Positions 30,143 to 39,619 of a DNA stretch of 64,000 bases are shown here, one piece after another (the stretch's first letter is position 1; each line of letters opens with the position of its first letter). This stretch comes from Candidatus Caldilinea saccharophila. Its GTDB lineage: Bacteria > Chloroflexota > Anaerolineae > Caldilineales > Caldilineaceae. The position numbers were made by a program, and so were the translations under genes. Below the pieces are notes generated by a model. The model did no database searches and was not told the origin of the DNA. It was given only the letters and a program-made list of their open reading frames with translations. The stretch spans positions 1-64,000 of the forward strand of contig JADJVW010000004.1 in assembly GCA_016710365.1 (NCBI GenBank), given 5' to 3'.

Positions 30143-30628
30143 ATGACCGATGATTCCGCGCCAGGAGGCAGTAGCCGTTACTGGTTGGCGGGACTTGCCT
30201 TGATGCTTGGTGTATTGGTGAGTCTCGGCGCCTTCACCTTTGTCTACGCCGAAGGATTCTCCTATTTTTCCAGCGATCCCAACGCTTGTTTGAATTGCCA
30301 CATTATGCGCGAGCAATTTGACGGGTGGAGCCACTCCTCCCATAAAGCTGTCGCCGCCTGTAATGACTGTCACACGCCGCACACTTTTCCCGACAAATGG
30401 ATCGTTAAGGGCATCAACGGCTTCAACCACAGCCTTGCCTTCACCCTGGGCACGTATCCGCAGCATATCCAGATTCGTGAGTTCAACGCCAAGATCGCCG
30501 AGAAAAATTGTCTCGAATGTCACGAGACGGCTGTCAGCGCTATCGAGCATACGGTCTCGGATGAACCGCTGCAGTGTGTTCGTTGTCATGGCAATGTGGG
30601 GCACGACAATGTGGCGCATGGCCCATGA
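30143..30628 (+). CDS. nrfH: Cytochrome c nitrite reductase small subunit (tetraheme)
   Basis: Membrane-anchored tetraheme cytochrome of the NapC/NirT family that passes electrons from menaquinol to NrfA. 161 residues. One N-terminal membrane helix (YWLAGLALMLGVLVSLGAF), then four heme motifs: CLNCH (from about residue 49), CNDCH, CLECH and CVRCH. HIMREQFDGWSHSSHK after the first heme is the NrfH signature region, with the Met close to heme 1. It is followed 62 bp later by nrfA. Confidence 0.95.
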   Translation: MTDDSAPGGSSRYWLAGLALMLGVLVSLGAFTFVYAEGFSYFSSDPNACLNCHIMREQFDGWSHSSHKAVAACNDCHTPHTFPDKWIVKGINGFNHSLAFTLGTYPQHIQIREFNAKIAEKNCLECHETAVSAIEHTVSDEPLQCVRCHGNVGHDNVAHGP

Positions 30629-30690
30629 CAGACAGACCTCATCAAATCAATCAATTTACAGAAAAAATTACATAATAAAGGGGTGCGAAG

Positions 30691-32046
<1,356 letters not shown>

Positions 32047-32051
32047 AGAGC

Positions 32052-32150
32052 GGGTCAACCGGGTCTCGTATGGTTACGTGCCGGGGACGGGCTTGCGGCA
32101 TTGCGGTCGAGCAGAGAACGATCAGCCCGTCCCCGGCACGTAAGGCCCGA
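32052..32150 (+). repeat. Palindromic element, family C, right copy flanking nrfHA
   Basis: Direct repeat of 29874-29973 with about 85 percent identity by eye. Arms TACGTGCCGGGGACGGGCTT and CAGCCCGTCCCCGGCACGTA pair almost perfectly. It begins 5 bp after the nrfA stop and could act as its terminator. Confidence 0.85.
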
Positions 32151-32220
32151 AGAACACGAAGAAAGGCAGAATCTCTGTTTTCTTCGTGCCCCTTTGCGCG
32201 CTTGGCGTCTTCGTGGTTCT
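32151..32220 (+). repeat. Dispersed hairpin repeat, family B, copy 2
   Basis: AACACGAAGAAAGG words on the left, CTTCGTGCCC and GTCTTCGTGGTT on the right. It directly adjoins the family C element. Confidence 0.6.
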
Positions 32221-32259
32221 GTTGTTTTACTGATCGCTAGGTTAACGCTTATGTGGAAC

Positions 32260-32293
32260 ATCTTCCAGGAAGCTTCAAAGCTTCCTGGAAGAT
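32260..32293 (+). terminator. Perfect 16-bp hairpin between nrfA and the transporter
   Basis: ATCTTCCAGGAAGCTT, a 2-nt loop and its exact complement. It lies between the convergent nrfA and formate/nitrite transporter genes, so it may stop transcription from both sides, though T-runs are absent. A related imperfect hairpin is at 35048-35082, which suggests a repeat family. Confidence 0.5.
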
Positions 32294-32330
32294 TGTAGAC
32301 AAGCATGAATTTACAACCTAGGTATCCGTA

Positions 32331-33218
32331 CTATCGCCGCGCGCGCAGGTAGATGAACCAGTAGACCGCGCCCACCATCACAGCGCCGCCGATGATGTTG
32401 CCGATCGTGACTGGAATCAGGTTGCGCACCAGGAAGTTGCTTAGGGTGAGGTTGGCGAAGTCGGCCGGCGTGCGGTTGATCGACGCCCAGAATTCGGGCG
32501 CGGCCGTGGCCTTGATCAACATTCCCATCGGGATGAAGTACATGTTGGCGACGCTGTGCTCGAAGCCGGCCGCGACAAAGGCGGTGATCGGCGGCACGAT
32601 CGCCATGATCTTGTCGGTGGTGGAGCGCGCGCTGTAGGTGAGCCAGACGGCCAGGCAGACGAGCGCGTTGCACATGATGCCCAGCGCGATGGCCTGCCAG
32701 AAATCCAGCCCGGACTTGGCGTTGGCGATGGTCAGCGCCTGCAGGCCGATCTGACCGTGGCTGAACTCGTACTGCCGCGATATCAACATGATCAGCGCGG
32801 TTGCGACCGCACCGACAAAGTTGCCGAGATAGACGACCAGCCAGTTCGATCCCAGTCGCTTTGTGCTCACCTTGCCGTTGGCCCACGCCATCACGATCAG
32901 GTTGTTGCCGGTAAAGAGTTCGGCGCCGCCGACAATGACGAGGATCAGCCCCAAGCTGAAGGCCAGCCCGCTGAGCAGGCGGGGTGCGCCCGTTGGCCAC
33001 GCCGTAGAGACGCTGACGCCATCGCTCAGGCTGGAGGCAAAGGCGCCGGCGCTCACCGTCGTCGCAAAGATGGCGCCCAGCGCAATGAACGCGCCGGCCA
33101 GCACGGAGAGCGCAGTCATGTTCACCCAGTCAAGATTGGCCTTTTTGACGCCGAGCGTCTCGGCTTTGGCTGCCATATCGACCGGCAGCAGGGCATCGAT
33201 CTGAAGTTCGTTGTTCAT
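32331..33218 (-). CDS. Formate/nitrite transporter (FocA/NirC family)
   Basis: Pentameric anion channel subunit, 295 residues with six membrane helices. FNT signatures are GGAELFTGNNLIVMAWANGK (helix 2b break) and NALVCLAVWL (helix 5), and AAGFEHSVANMYFIP is the pore region with the central histidine. Placed beside nrfHA, it most likely imports nitrite or removes formate; nitrite is the better guess. The start at 33218 (MNNELQIDALLP) is preferred over 33275, which adds 19 residues without similarity. Confidence 0.92.
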   Translation of the reverse strand: MNNELQIDALLPVDMAAKAETLGVKKANLDWVNMTALSVLAGAFIALGAIFATTVSAGAFASSLSDGVSVSTAWPTGAPRLLSGLAFSLGLILVIVGGAELFTGNNLIVMAWANGKVSTKRLGSNWLVVYLGNFVGAVATALIMLISRQYEFSHGQIGLQALTIANAKSGLDFWQAIALGIMCNALVCLAVWLTYSARSTTDKIMAIVPPITAFVAAGFEHSVANMYFIPMGMLIKATAAPEFWASINRTPADFANLTLSNFLVRNLIPVTIGNIIGGAVMVGAVYWFIYLRARR

Positions 33219-33305
33219 CGGAAAGACTCGGTTCTGTTGTGAAGGTGAGGCGTTGCTGTCAGGAAAGCTTACCACAATGGAAGCGCCTGAGCGATTTATG
33301 GATCA

Positions 33306-33374
33306 GAGCGTGCGTCGCACGGGCCGCCTACTGCCGGCGCTCTATTCACTCGCTGACCAGTGCGACGCACGCTC
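33306..33374 (+). repeat. 15-bp inverted repeat upstream of the transporter
   Basis: GAGCGTGCGTCGCAC at 33306-33320 and its exact complement at 33360-33374, enclosing about 39 bp. Position near the transporter promoter could make it regulatory, but it looks like another member of the dispersed hairpin population. Confidence 0.55.
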
Positions 33375-33453
33375 CCAAAAACTGGGAAGACGCCCGTCAC
33401 GTCGGAGGCGATAATTTACGAAAATACACTCGCCCCAAACATGAGATAGACCC

Positions 33454-33812
33454 CATCACGACTTGGAAGCCGTCCGTCACCACTCAGAGAGGGCTCGGTG
33501 CTGCTTGGAAGTTGTCCGTCACGATTTGAAAATCGTCCGTCACCACTCAGAGATCGCTCGGTGCTGCTTGGAAGTCGCCCGTCACGACTTGGAAGTCGTC
33601 CGTCACCACTCAGAGATTACCCGTTGCTGCTTGGAAGTCGTCTGCCACGACTCAGAAATCGTCCGTCACCACCTGGAGGTCGTTCGTCACGACTTGGAAA
33701 CCATGCATCATCACTTGAAAATCATCCAAGACCATTTGGGAATCGTCTATCACCACTTGGAAGTCGTCCGTCGCTGCTTGGAAGCCGTCCGTCACCACTT
33801 GAAATCGCCCGT
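33454..33812 (+). repeat. 21-bp minisatellite, about 17 units
   Basis: Degenerate tandem array with consensus close to CGTCACCACTTGGAAGTCGTC, units of 20-22 bp. The first nine units show a higher-order period of about 63 bp (three units ending differently: ACGACT, CCACTC, CTGCTT). The reading frame 33463-33852 stays open and would encode heptads like RHHLEVV, but there is no ribosome binding site and a second frame is also open, so I do not call a gene. The remaining region to 34213 holds nothing I recognise. Confidence 0.9.
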
Positions 33813-34213
33813 AACGGTCGGGAAATTATCTGGAGACGACGTTGCCGCGTAGGCGTGAAGATGCATAGAGCTTCCTGGCCTTCTACGTTTCAGATGCACG
33901 CAGCCGAAAGAGTCACCCTGCACCGGCGCCGGCATTTTTGTTGCCGCTAGCAATCTCGATGTGACAAATGATTGATCATGCTGTGGCGCATCCACCTGAT
34001 AATTGGCGCAGAAAAAATTATTGCATATGCCCGATGGCAATTTTCGGCGGTTGGTTATGCTAGAAACAACATGATAGAACGGCGAAATGCAATCCTTTGT
34101 CATGTGCGGATGCGTTGAGGACGATCTTCGCCGGTCAAACAGTGGCCTTCGCTCGTACTATCATGCGTTGACGTTTTTCTATGCAGCCCTCATAGCGAAA
34201 GGAGACTTTGATC

Positions 34214-35023
34214 ATGAAGGCCAAACTTCCACTTCCTACGCAAGAATTGACGAATGGTGCGGCGCTGTCCGCACGGTCTGGCGTTGCACTGGCGTTCGGT
34301 GAACTACTGCCGGCCAGCGCACCCCTGCCGGAGGGGGAAACCCCAACGCGGCCCGAAGCCGAAGGCGCAACGCCGCATCGCCAGTCGCAGGAACAATTAG
34401 TGCTGCTGACACGCTTTCGGCAGATGCGCGACGGGCTGGCAAACGCCGCGGACGCCTTTCGCCTGGCCATGCCCAGTTACGGGTTGACGCCCGCCTTCCT
34501 GGCTACCGGCGACTCTTTCTACACAGCGGCCTCCGACAGCATCGATGCGCGCAGCACAGCCCTGGTGGCGGCTATCGAGGCGACTGCGCAGCAGGATCGC
34601 GATCACCACCTGGCGCGCACCTCGTACGCGGCCTTCCGCCGTGTGGCGCGCACGGTGGTGCCGGCGGGTCCGGGGCGTATCGCCCTGGGGCTTGACGAGC
34701 TGCCGCCCCACCGCATGGACGCGCTCGTGGAATCGGCCGAGCGTATCCTGACCAGGGCACAGACTGAACCCTACGCCGCGCTGTTGGCCTCGGCCACCTA
34801 TGATGTCGAGCGTCTGACAGAAACGCTGGCCGCGGTGCGCGCGCTGGCTGCGTCCATCACCGCGCGCGAGGTTGCCGCCAGGGACGCCAAGCACGCCACC
34901 GAAGCGCGCAACGCGGCCTTTGATAACCTACGCACCTTCATCAACCAGGTGCGCGTCCTGGTCAGCGCCATGTTGCGCCTCAACCCGCACCTGCGCGCGC
35001 CGATTGGCTTTACTGATCGATAA
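34214..35023 (+). CDS. Hypothetical helical protein
   Basis: 269 residues, not recognised. No signal peptide or membrane segment. An Ala/Pro/Glu-rich stretch (40-60) precedes a mostly helical region with LLTRFRQMRDGLANAADAF, AYAAL-type repeats and FDNLRTFINQVRVLVSAML, so a helical bundle is likely. AAAGGAG at 34199-34204 is well placed for the ATG at 34214. The gene stands alone between the minisatellite and the type I restriction locus. Base composition and codon use look like the neighbours. Confidence 0.65.
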   Translation: MKAKLPLPTQELTNGAALSARSGVALAFGELLPASAPLPEGETPTRPEAEGATPHRQSQEQLVLLTRFRQMRDGLANAADAFRLAMPSYGLTPAFLATGDSFYTAASDSIDARSTALVAAIEATAQQDRDHHLARTSYAAFRRVARTVVPAGPGRIALGLDELPPHRMDALVESAERILTRAQTEPYAALLASATYDVERLTETLAAVRALAASITAREVAARDAKHATEARNAAFDNLRTFINQVRVLVSAMLRLNPHLRAPIGFTDR

Positions 35024-35047
35024 ATTACAAATGTATGCTGGTGTGCC

Positions 35048-35082
35048 ATCTTCCAGGAAGCTTCAATGCTTTCTGGAAGATG
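35048..35082 (+). repeat. Hairpin related to 32260-32293
   Basis: ATCTTCCAGGAAGC followed by GCTTTCTGGAAGAT, with one mismatch in the arms. It lies 24 bp after the preceding stop and may act as its terminator. Confidence 0.55.
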
Positions 35083-35122
35083 TTCCGCATAATATATGAC
35101 GGCATACTATAGCAAGCAGCCA

Positions 35123-35154
35123 GAAACCGAGTTTCTCCAAGAAACTCGGTTTCT
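35123..35154 (+). repeat. Perfect 15-bp hairpin
   Basis: AGAAACCGAGTTTCT and its exact complement with a 2-nt loop. A well-formed stem, but one of several in the 35.0-35.4 kb gap. Confidence 0.6.
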
Positions 35155-35245
35155 CTGCGCCACACCAACCAGCGGCTCATATACGCTCGACTGTGCTAGA
35201 GAGTCGCACCGTCGCCGGTAGAGGCGGCCATGCGTATGAATGGAG

Positions 35246-35283
35246 CGCGGACATGCTTTGTCTATTGACAAAGCATGTCCGCG
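35246..35283 (+). repeat. Perfect 17-bp hairpin upstream of hsdM
   Basis: CGCGGACATGCTTTGTC at 35246-35262, loop TATT, exact complement at 35267-35283. It lies 112 bp before the hsdM start and could be an operator, an RNA element or a repeat. The remaining bases of 35024-35395 show nothing further. Confidence 0.65.
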
Positions 35284-35395
35284 TCCTATCGCTTCATCCA
35301 TTTCTATCGTTGCTGGCGCCTTGCCAGAATCCCCCTGCCTGGCATAGACTGGGCAGACCATCAAGTCCTGGCCCATCCCGAAAGGTTGCCGCCTA

Positions 35396-36985
35396 ATGCC
35401 TGCAGTGAATAACCACAAAGAGAACGAACGCGCCGAGTTGCACAAGACCATCTGGCGCATTGCCAACGATCTGCGCGGCAGCGTGGATGGCTGGGATTTC
35501 AAGACCTACGTGCTCGGCATGTTGTTCTACCGCTTCATTTCGGAGAACCTGACCGCCTATCTCAATGAACAGGAGCGCAAGGCGGGGATGCCGGACTTTG
35601 ACTATGCCGCGCTCAGCGACGCCGACGCCGAATTTGGCCGCGCCGAGACGGTGAAGGAAAAGGGCTTCTATATTCTGCCCTCGCATCTCTTCGCCAATGT
35701 GCGGCGGCGGGCGCGCCACGATGCCAACCTCAACGAGACGCTCAGCCGCGTCTTTGCCGCCATCGAAGGTTCCGCCACCGGCGCCGACAGCGAGGATGAC
35801 CTCAAGGGGCTCTTCGACGACCTGGACGTCAACTCCAGCAAGCTCGGCCCCACGGTGGTCGAACGCAACAAGAAGCTGGTGAAGCTGCTCGACGCCATCG
35901 GCGACCTGCCCTTGACGAGCGCGGGCGGCGCGTTTACCGATAACACCATCGACCTCTTTGGCGACGCCTACGAGTTCCTGATGCAGATGTACGCCTCCAC
36001 CGCGGGCAAGTCGGGCGGCGAGTATTACACGCCGCAGGAGGTCTCCGAACTGCTGGCGCGCATTGCCGTGGTGGGGAAGCGCGAGGTAAACAAGGTCTAT
36101 GACCCGGCGTGCGGCTCCGGCTCGCTGCTGCTCAAGTTTGCCAAGGTGCTGGGGCCGGGCAAGGTGCGCCAGGGCTTTTTCGGCCAGGAGATCAACCTGA
36201 CCACCTACAACCTGTGCCGCATCAATATGTTCTTGCACGACGTGAACTTTGAGCAGTTCGACATCGCCCACGGCGACACGCTGACCGCGCCGGCGCACTG
36301 GGACGACGAACCCTTCGAGGCCATCGTCTCCAACCCGCCTTACTCGATCCGCTGGGAGGGCGACGCCAACCCGCTGCTGATCAACGACCCGCGCTTTGCG
36401 CCCGCGGGCGTGCTGGCGCCCAAGAGCAAGGCCGACCTGGCCTTCACCCTGCACATTTTGAGTTGGCTGGCGGTCAACGGGCCCGCAGCGATCGTCGAGT
36501 TCCCCGGCGTGCTCTACCGCGGCGGCGCGGAGCAGAAGATCCGCCAGTATCTGATCGACAACAACTATGTGGATGCGGTGATCCAGTTGCCGCCCGACCT
36601 CTTCTTTGGCACCACGATTGCGACGTGCGTCATCGTGCTGAAGAAGTCGAAGCACGACAATGCGACGCTCTTTATCGACGCCTCGGCCGAGTTTGTGCGC
36701 AGCGGCAACAAGAACAAGCTGGCCGCGGCGCATCAGCAGCGGATTCTCGACGCCTACATTGCCAGGGAGGAGATCGACTACTTTGCCCGGTTGGTGGAGA
36801 ACGGGGCAATTGCCGCCAACGGCTACAACATCGCGGTCTCGTCCTATGTGGCGCAGGAGGATACGCGGGAGGCGGTGGACATCCACGCGCTCAACGCCAG
36901 GATCGCCGGCATCGTGGCGCGGCAGGCGGAACTGCGCACGGCCATCGACGCCATCGTGGCGGAGCTGGAGGAAGAAGCGGAATGA
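35396..36985 (+). CDS. hsdM: Type I restriction-modification methyltransferase subunit
   Basis: N6-adenine methyltransferase subunit of a type I R-M complex (M2S1 or R2M2S1). 529 residues. The N-terminal helical HsdM_N domain (LHKTIWRIANDLRGSVDGWDF) is followed by the AdoMet motif DPACGSGSLLLKF near residue 238 and catalytic NPPY near 311 in IVSNPPYSIRW. GGEYYTPQEVSELLARI is strongly conserved. Intact, unlike hsdS and hsdR. An Rpn-family gene separates it from hsdS. Confidence 0.96.
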   Translation: MPAVNNHKENERAELHKTIWRIANDLRGSVDGWDFKTYVLGMLFYRFISENLTAYLNEQERKAGMPDFDYAALSDADAEFGRAETVKEKGFYILPSHLFANVRRRARHDANLNETLSRVFAAIEGSATGADSEDDLKGLFDDLDVNSSKLGPTVVERNKKLVKLLDAIGDLPLTSAGGAFTDNTIDLFGDAYEFLMQMYASTAGKSGGEYYTPQEVSELLARIAVVGKREVNKVYDPACGSGSLLLKFAKVLGPGKVRQGFFGQEINLTTYNLCRINMFLHDVNFEQFDIAHGDTLTAPAHWDDEPFEAIVSNPPYSIRWEGDANPLLINDPRFAPAGVLAPKSKADLAFTLHILSWLAVNGPAAIVEFPGVLYRGGAEQKIRQYLIDNNYVDAVIQLPPDLFFGTTIATCVIVLKKSKHDNATLFIDASAEFVRSGNKNKLAAAHQQRILDAYIAREEIDYFARLVENGAIAANGYNIAVSSYVAQEDTREAVDIHALNARIAGIVARQAELRTAIDAIVAELEEEAE

Positions 36986-36990
36986 GAATC

Positions 36991-37041
36991 TCACATGAAG
37001 ACACGAAGGGGGCTTCTTCGTGTCTTCGCGCCTTCGTGTGA
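36991..37041 (+). repeat. Dispersed hairpin repeat, family B, copy 3
   Basis: TCACATGAAGACACGAAGG pairs with CTTCGTGTCTTCGCGCCTTC and GTGTGA. It begins 6 bp after the hsdM stop. The following 37042-37219 contains an ACCGGT-rich repeat (37075-37141). Confidence 0.7.
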
Positions 37042-37219
37042 GCCAGAAAAGAATCGCACTGCCAAACCGGTGATCGCACCGTCTGGCAACCGGGCTTCAG
37101 CCGGTTTCTCCTACCAGACACCGGTTTCAACCGGTGGGCGTGCAATTCGCCCGTGTGCTATAATTCTGCCCGACTGCAGAGGGCTGCAGAGGGCGTTGAT
37201 CAGGTCAGGAGCGCAAGCC

Positions 37220-38188
37220 ATGCAATCACCGCCGGCGCCGGCAACCGATTTCGACTCACCGTGGAAGGATATTCTCGATCTGCTCTTTGCCGAGTTCATG
37301 GCGTTCTTTTTCCCGGACGCCTACACCGCCATCGACTGGTCGCGCGGCCACGAATATCTGGACAAAGAGCTGCAGAAAATCACCACTGACGCCGACACGG
37401 GCCGGCGCACCGTAGACAAACTGGTCAAGGTCTACCTGCTCGACGGCGCCGAACTGTGGGTGTTGGTGCATGTCGAAGTGCAGATGCAGCCAGAGACCAG
37501 TTTCCCTGAACGGCTCTTTGTCTACAATTACCGCATCCGTGATCGCTTCGGCGTGCGCTGTGCAACCTTTGCTGTGCTGACCGACGACGATGACCATTGG
37601 CGGCCGACGCACTACGAGGATAGTCTGCTCGGCACAGTGCTGCGCATGGATTTTGCGACGGCCAAGCTGCTCGACCTGGAACAGGAGTGGGCAGCTTTGG
37701 AGGCGAGCGCCAATCCGTTTGCCGTCGTCGTGATGGCGCATGCCAGACACCGCGCCACGCGCCGCGATCTTCAGGCGCGGCTGGCGTGGAAACTGGACTT
37801 GACCAAATCACTCTATCGCCGCGGCTATGACCGCACCCAGGTGATCGCCCTCTACCGGTTTCTCGACTGGGTGATGACGCTGCCGGACGAGCTGGCGCGT
37901 GCCTACGTGGACGCAATGGATGACTTTGAGAAGGAGCAAAAGATGGCATACTTGAGCTACGCAGAACGATTAGCGCAGGAAAAGGGCATGGAACAAGGTA
38001 TCCGGGCCGGTCGCGTGCAGGCGATTGTGCGCCAGCTGCAACATCTCTTTGGCCCGTTGGCGGCGGACGACCTGGCGACCATCGAAGCCCTCTCCATCGC
38101 GCAGCTCGACCGCCTGAGCGAAGACCTGCTCGACTTCACACAGCCTGCCGACCTGGCGCAGTGGCTGCGGCAGCCGCCAGCCGCTTGA
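37220..38188 (+). CDS. Rpn family PD-(D/E)XK nuclease with DUF4351-like tail
   Basis: 322 residues. Members of this family (formerly YhgA-like putative transposases, now Rpn) promote recA-independent recombination in E. coli. The N-terminal part has the nuclease core: WKDILDLLFAEFMAFFFPD, DKLVKVYLLDGAELWVLVHVEVQ (acidic residues plus Glu-x-Gln in the usual catalytic position), FPERLFVYNYRI and RYD-like DRF. The C-terminal RQLQHLFGPL and LDRLSEDLLDF match DUF4351. The start at 37220 follows CAGGAGCGCAAGCC. It sits between hsdM and hsdS and breaks up the type I operon; family B hairpins lie on both sides, so it may have arrived as a unit. Confidence 0.85.
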   Translation: MQSPPAPATDFDSPWKDILDLLFAEFMAFFFPDAYTAIDWSRGHEYLDKELQKITTDADTGRRTVDKLVKVYLLDGAELWVLVHVEVQMQPETSFPERLFVYNYRIRDRFGVRCATFAVLTDDDDHWRPTHYEDSLLGTVLRMDFATAKLLDLEQEWAALEASANPFAVVVMAHARHRATRRDLQARLAWKLDLTKSLYRRGYDRTQVIALYRFLDWVMTLPDELARAYVDAMDDFEKEQKMAYLSYAERLAQEKGMEQGIRAGRVQAIVRQLQHLFGPLAADDLATIEALSIAQLDRLSEDLLDFTQPADLAQWLRQPPAA

Positions 38189-38223
38189 GGATTGCAGACG
38201 GGGGCACTAGGTGAAAGGGAAGT

Positions 38224-38285
38224 TCACACGAAGGCACGAAGACACGAAGGGGGTTCTTCTTCGTTTCTTCGCGCCTTCGCGTGAG
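38224..38285 (+). repeat. Dispersed hairpin repeat, family B, copy 4
   Basis: TCACACGAAGGCACGAAGAC pairs with TTCTTCGCGCCTTCGCGTGA. It lies between the Rpn gene and hsdS, mirroring the copy on the other side of the Rpn gene. Confidence 0.7.
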
Positions 38286-38305
38286 TCAGATAGCGGGGAG
38301 TTGCC

Positions 38306-39526
38306 ATGAGCCGGGTTGAGGCGTTGATTGCGGCGTTGTGCCCAGAGGGAGTGGAGTTCAAGGATTTGGGAGATCTACTTGACTACGAACAGCCTGGGAA
38401 ATACCTTGTTGACTCGACCGGCTATGATGACAGTTATGCGACGCCAGTTCTCACAGCAGGTCAGACTTTCATCCTTGGATATACAGACGAAACAGACGGA
38501 ATCTATCCTGCGTCGCCCAATGAACCTGTCATCATCTTCGATGACTTCACCACAGCATTTAAGTGGGTGGACTTTCCGTTCAAGGCCAAATCTTCGGCAA
38601 TGAAGATGCTCACGCCAAAGCCGGACACTCTCGAAAGTCTTAGATACGCCTACTACGCAATGCAAACAATCACCTATGCACCTCAAGATCATGCCCGGCA
38701 GTGGATCGGGACGTACTCGAAGTTTCGCATCCCCGTCCCGCCCCTCGAAGTGCAGCGCGAGATTGTGAGGGTGCTGGACACCTTCACGCGGCTGGAAGCG
38801 GAGCTGGAAGCGGAGCTGGAAGCGGAGCTGGAAGCGCGTTGGCGGCAGTACCAGTACTACCGCGACGCGCTGCTTGGCTTTGCGGAGGAGGCTCACGCGA
38901 AGACACGAAGGCACGAAGGGAAGAGGTCCGGTGGGCGACGTTGGGGGAGGTTGGTAAGTTCATTCGTGGGCGGCGCTTCACGAAAGCTGACTATGTCGAT
39001 GATGGGATCCCTGTCATTCACTATGGCGAGATTTATACCCATTACGGTACATCCGCAACCTCAGTCATTTCGCATGTCAGGCCGGAGCTTGCGTCACAAT
39101 TGCGGTTTGCCCGACCTGGCGATGTCATCGTTACTGATGTGGGTGAGACGGTTGAGGACGTCGGGGAAGCCTGGCATGGCTTGGAACTGAGAAGGTAGCG
39201 ATTCACGATCACTGCTATGCCTTTCGCCACTCGATGAACCCAAAGTTTGTTTCTTACTGCATGCAAACGACGTCATTCATTGCGGACAAAGCAAAATACG
39301 TGGCTCGCACCAAGGTCAATACGCTCTTGATGAATGGCTTCGCAAAGGTGCGCATCCCCGTCCCTTCCCTCGAAGAACAAGCCCGCATCGTCGCCATCCT
39401 GGACCAGTTCGACGCGCTGGTGAACGATCTCAGCAGCGGCCTGCCCGCGATCGCAGCGGGCGCCAACAATACGCCTATTACCGGGATCGATTGTTGACTT
39501 TCAATGAAATGGCACCGTCGTCGTAG
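38306..39526 (+). CDS. hsdS: Type I R-M specificity subunit, several frameshifts
   Basis: Recognises the bipartite DNA target for HsdM/HsdR. About 406 residues when repaired, with two target recognition domains. TRD1 spans about 1-155 and ends with the conserved helix FRIPVPPLEVQREIVRVLDTF. The central linker holds LEAELEAELEAELEAR and RWRQYQYYRDALLGF. TRD2 starts in another frame (WATLGEVGKFIRGRRF, 38930 onward), changes frame again near 39185 (VAIHDHCYAF, then VRIPVPSLEEQARIVAIL), and a last shift near 39450 gives the ending RQQYAYYRDRLLTF with stop at 39524-39526. That stop codon lies inside a hairpin repeat. Confidence 0.85.
38792..38836 (+). repeat. 12-bp tandem repeat in the hsdS linker
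   Basis: Three exact copies of CTGGAAGCGGAG (38792-38827) plus CTGGAAGCG. It encodes Leu-Glu-Ala-Glu repeats in the helical spacer between the two target recognition domains, the same place and unit length as the TAEL repeats of EcoR124-type HsdS. Confidence 0.9.
38892..38920 (+). repeat. Family B half-unit inside hsdS coding sequence
   Basis: CTCACGCGAAGACACGAAGG plus CACGAAGGG, one arm of the family B hairpin, read as AHAKTRRHEGK right at the junction between the first spacer helix and TRD2. Confidence 0.75.
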
Positions 39527-39607
39527 GTGCGGTTTCTAACCGCACGGTTGTCGGGCGCCCCGTCATAGGCCGCCAACCGGCGTTGTGCGGTTGGAAACCG
39601 CACCTAC
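39523..39607 (+). repeat. Hairpin with 23-bp arms covering the hsdS stop
   Basis: Left arm 39523-39545 starting GTAGGTGCGGTTTC, right arm 39585-39607 ending GAAACCGCACCTAC, with one mismatch. It spans from the hsdS stop codon to 12 bp before hsdR. Confidence 0.85.
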
Positions 39608-39619
39608 AGAGGAGCAGAG

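Noticed and set aside
33454..33812. CRISPR array
   Set aside because: Units are contiguous 20-22 bp degenerate repeats without unique spacers, and no cas genes are nearby.
33463..33852. Open frame of 130 codons with heptad repeats as a coiled-coil gene
   Set aside because: It arises from the 21-bp tandem array, has no ribosome binding site, and a second frame (33498-33950) is also open across the array.
35264..35295. TTGACA at 35264 as an hsdM promoter -35 box
   Set aside because: It lies in the loop and right arm of the 17-bp hairpin and no acceptable -10 box lies 16-18 bp downstream.
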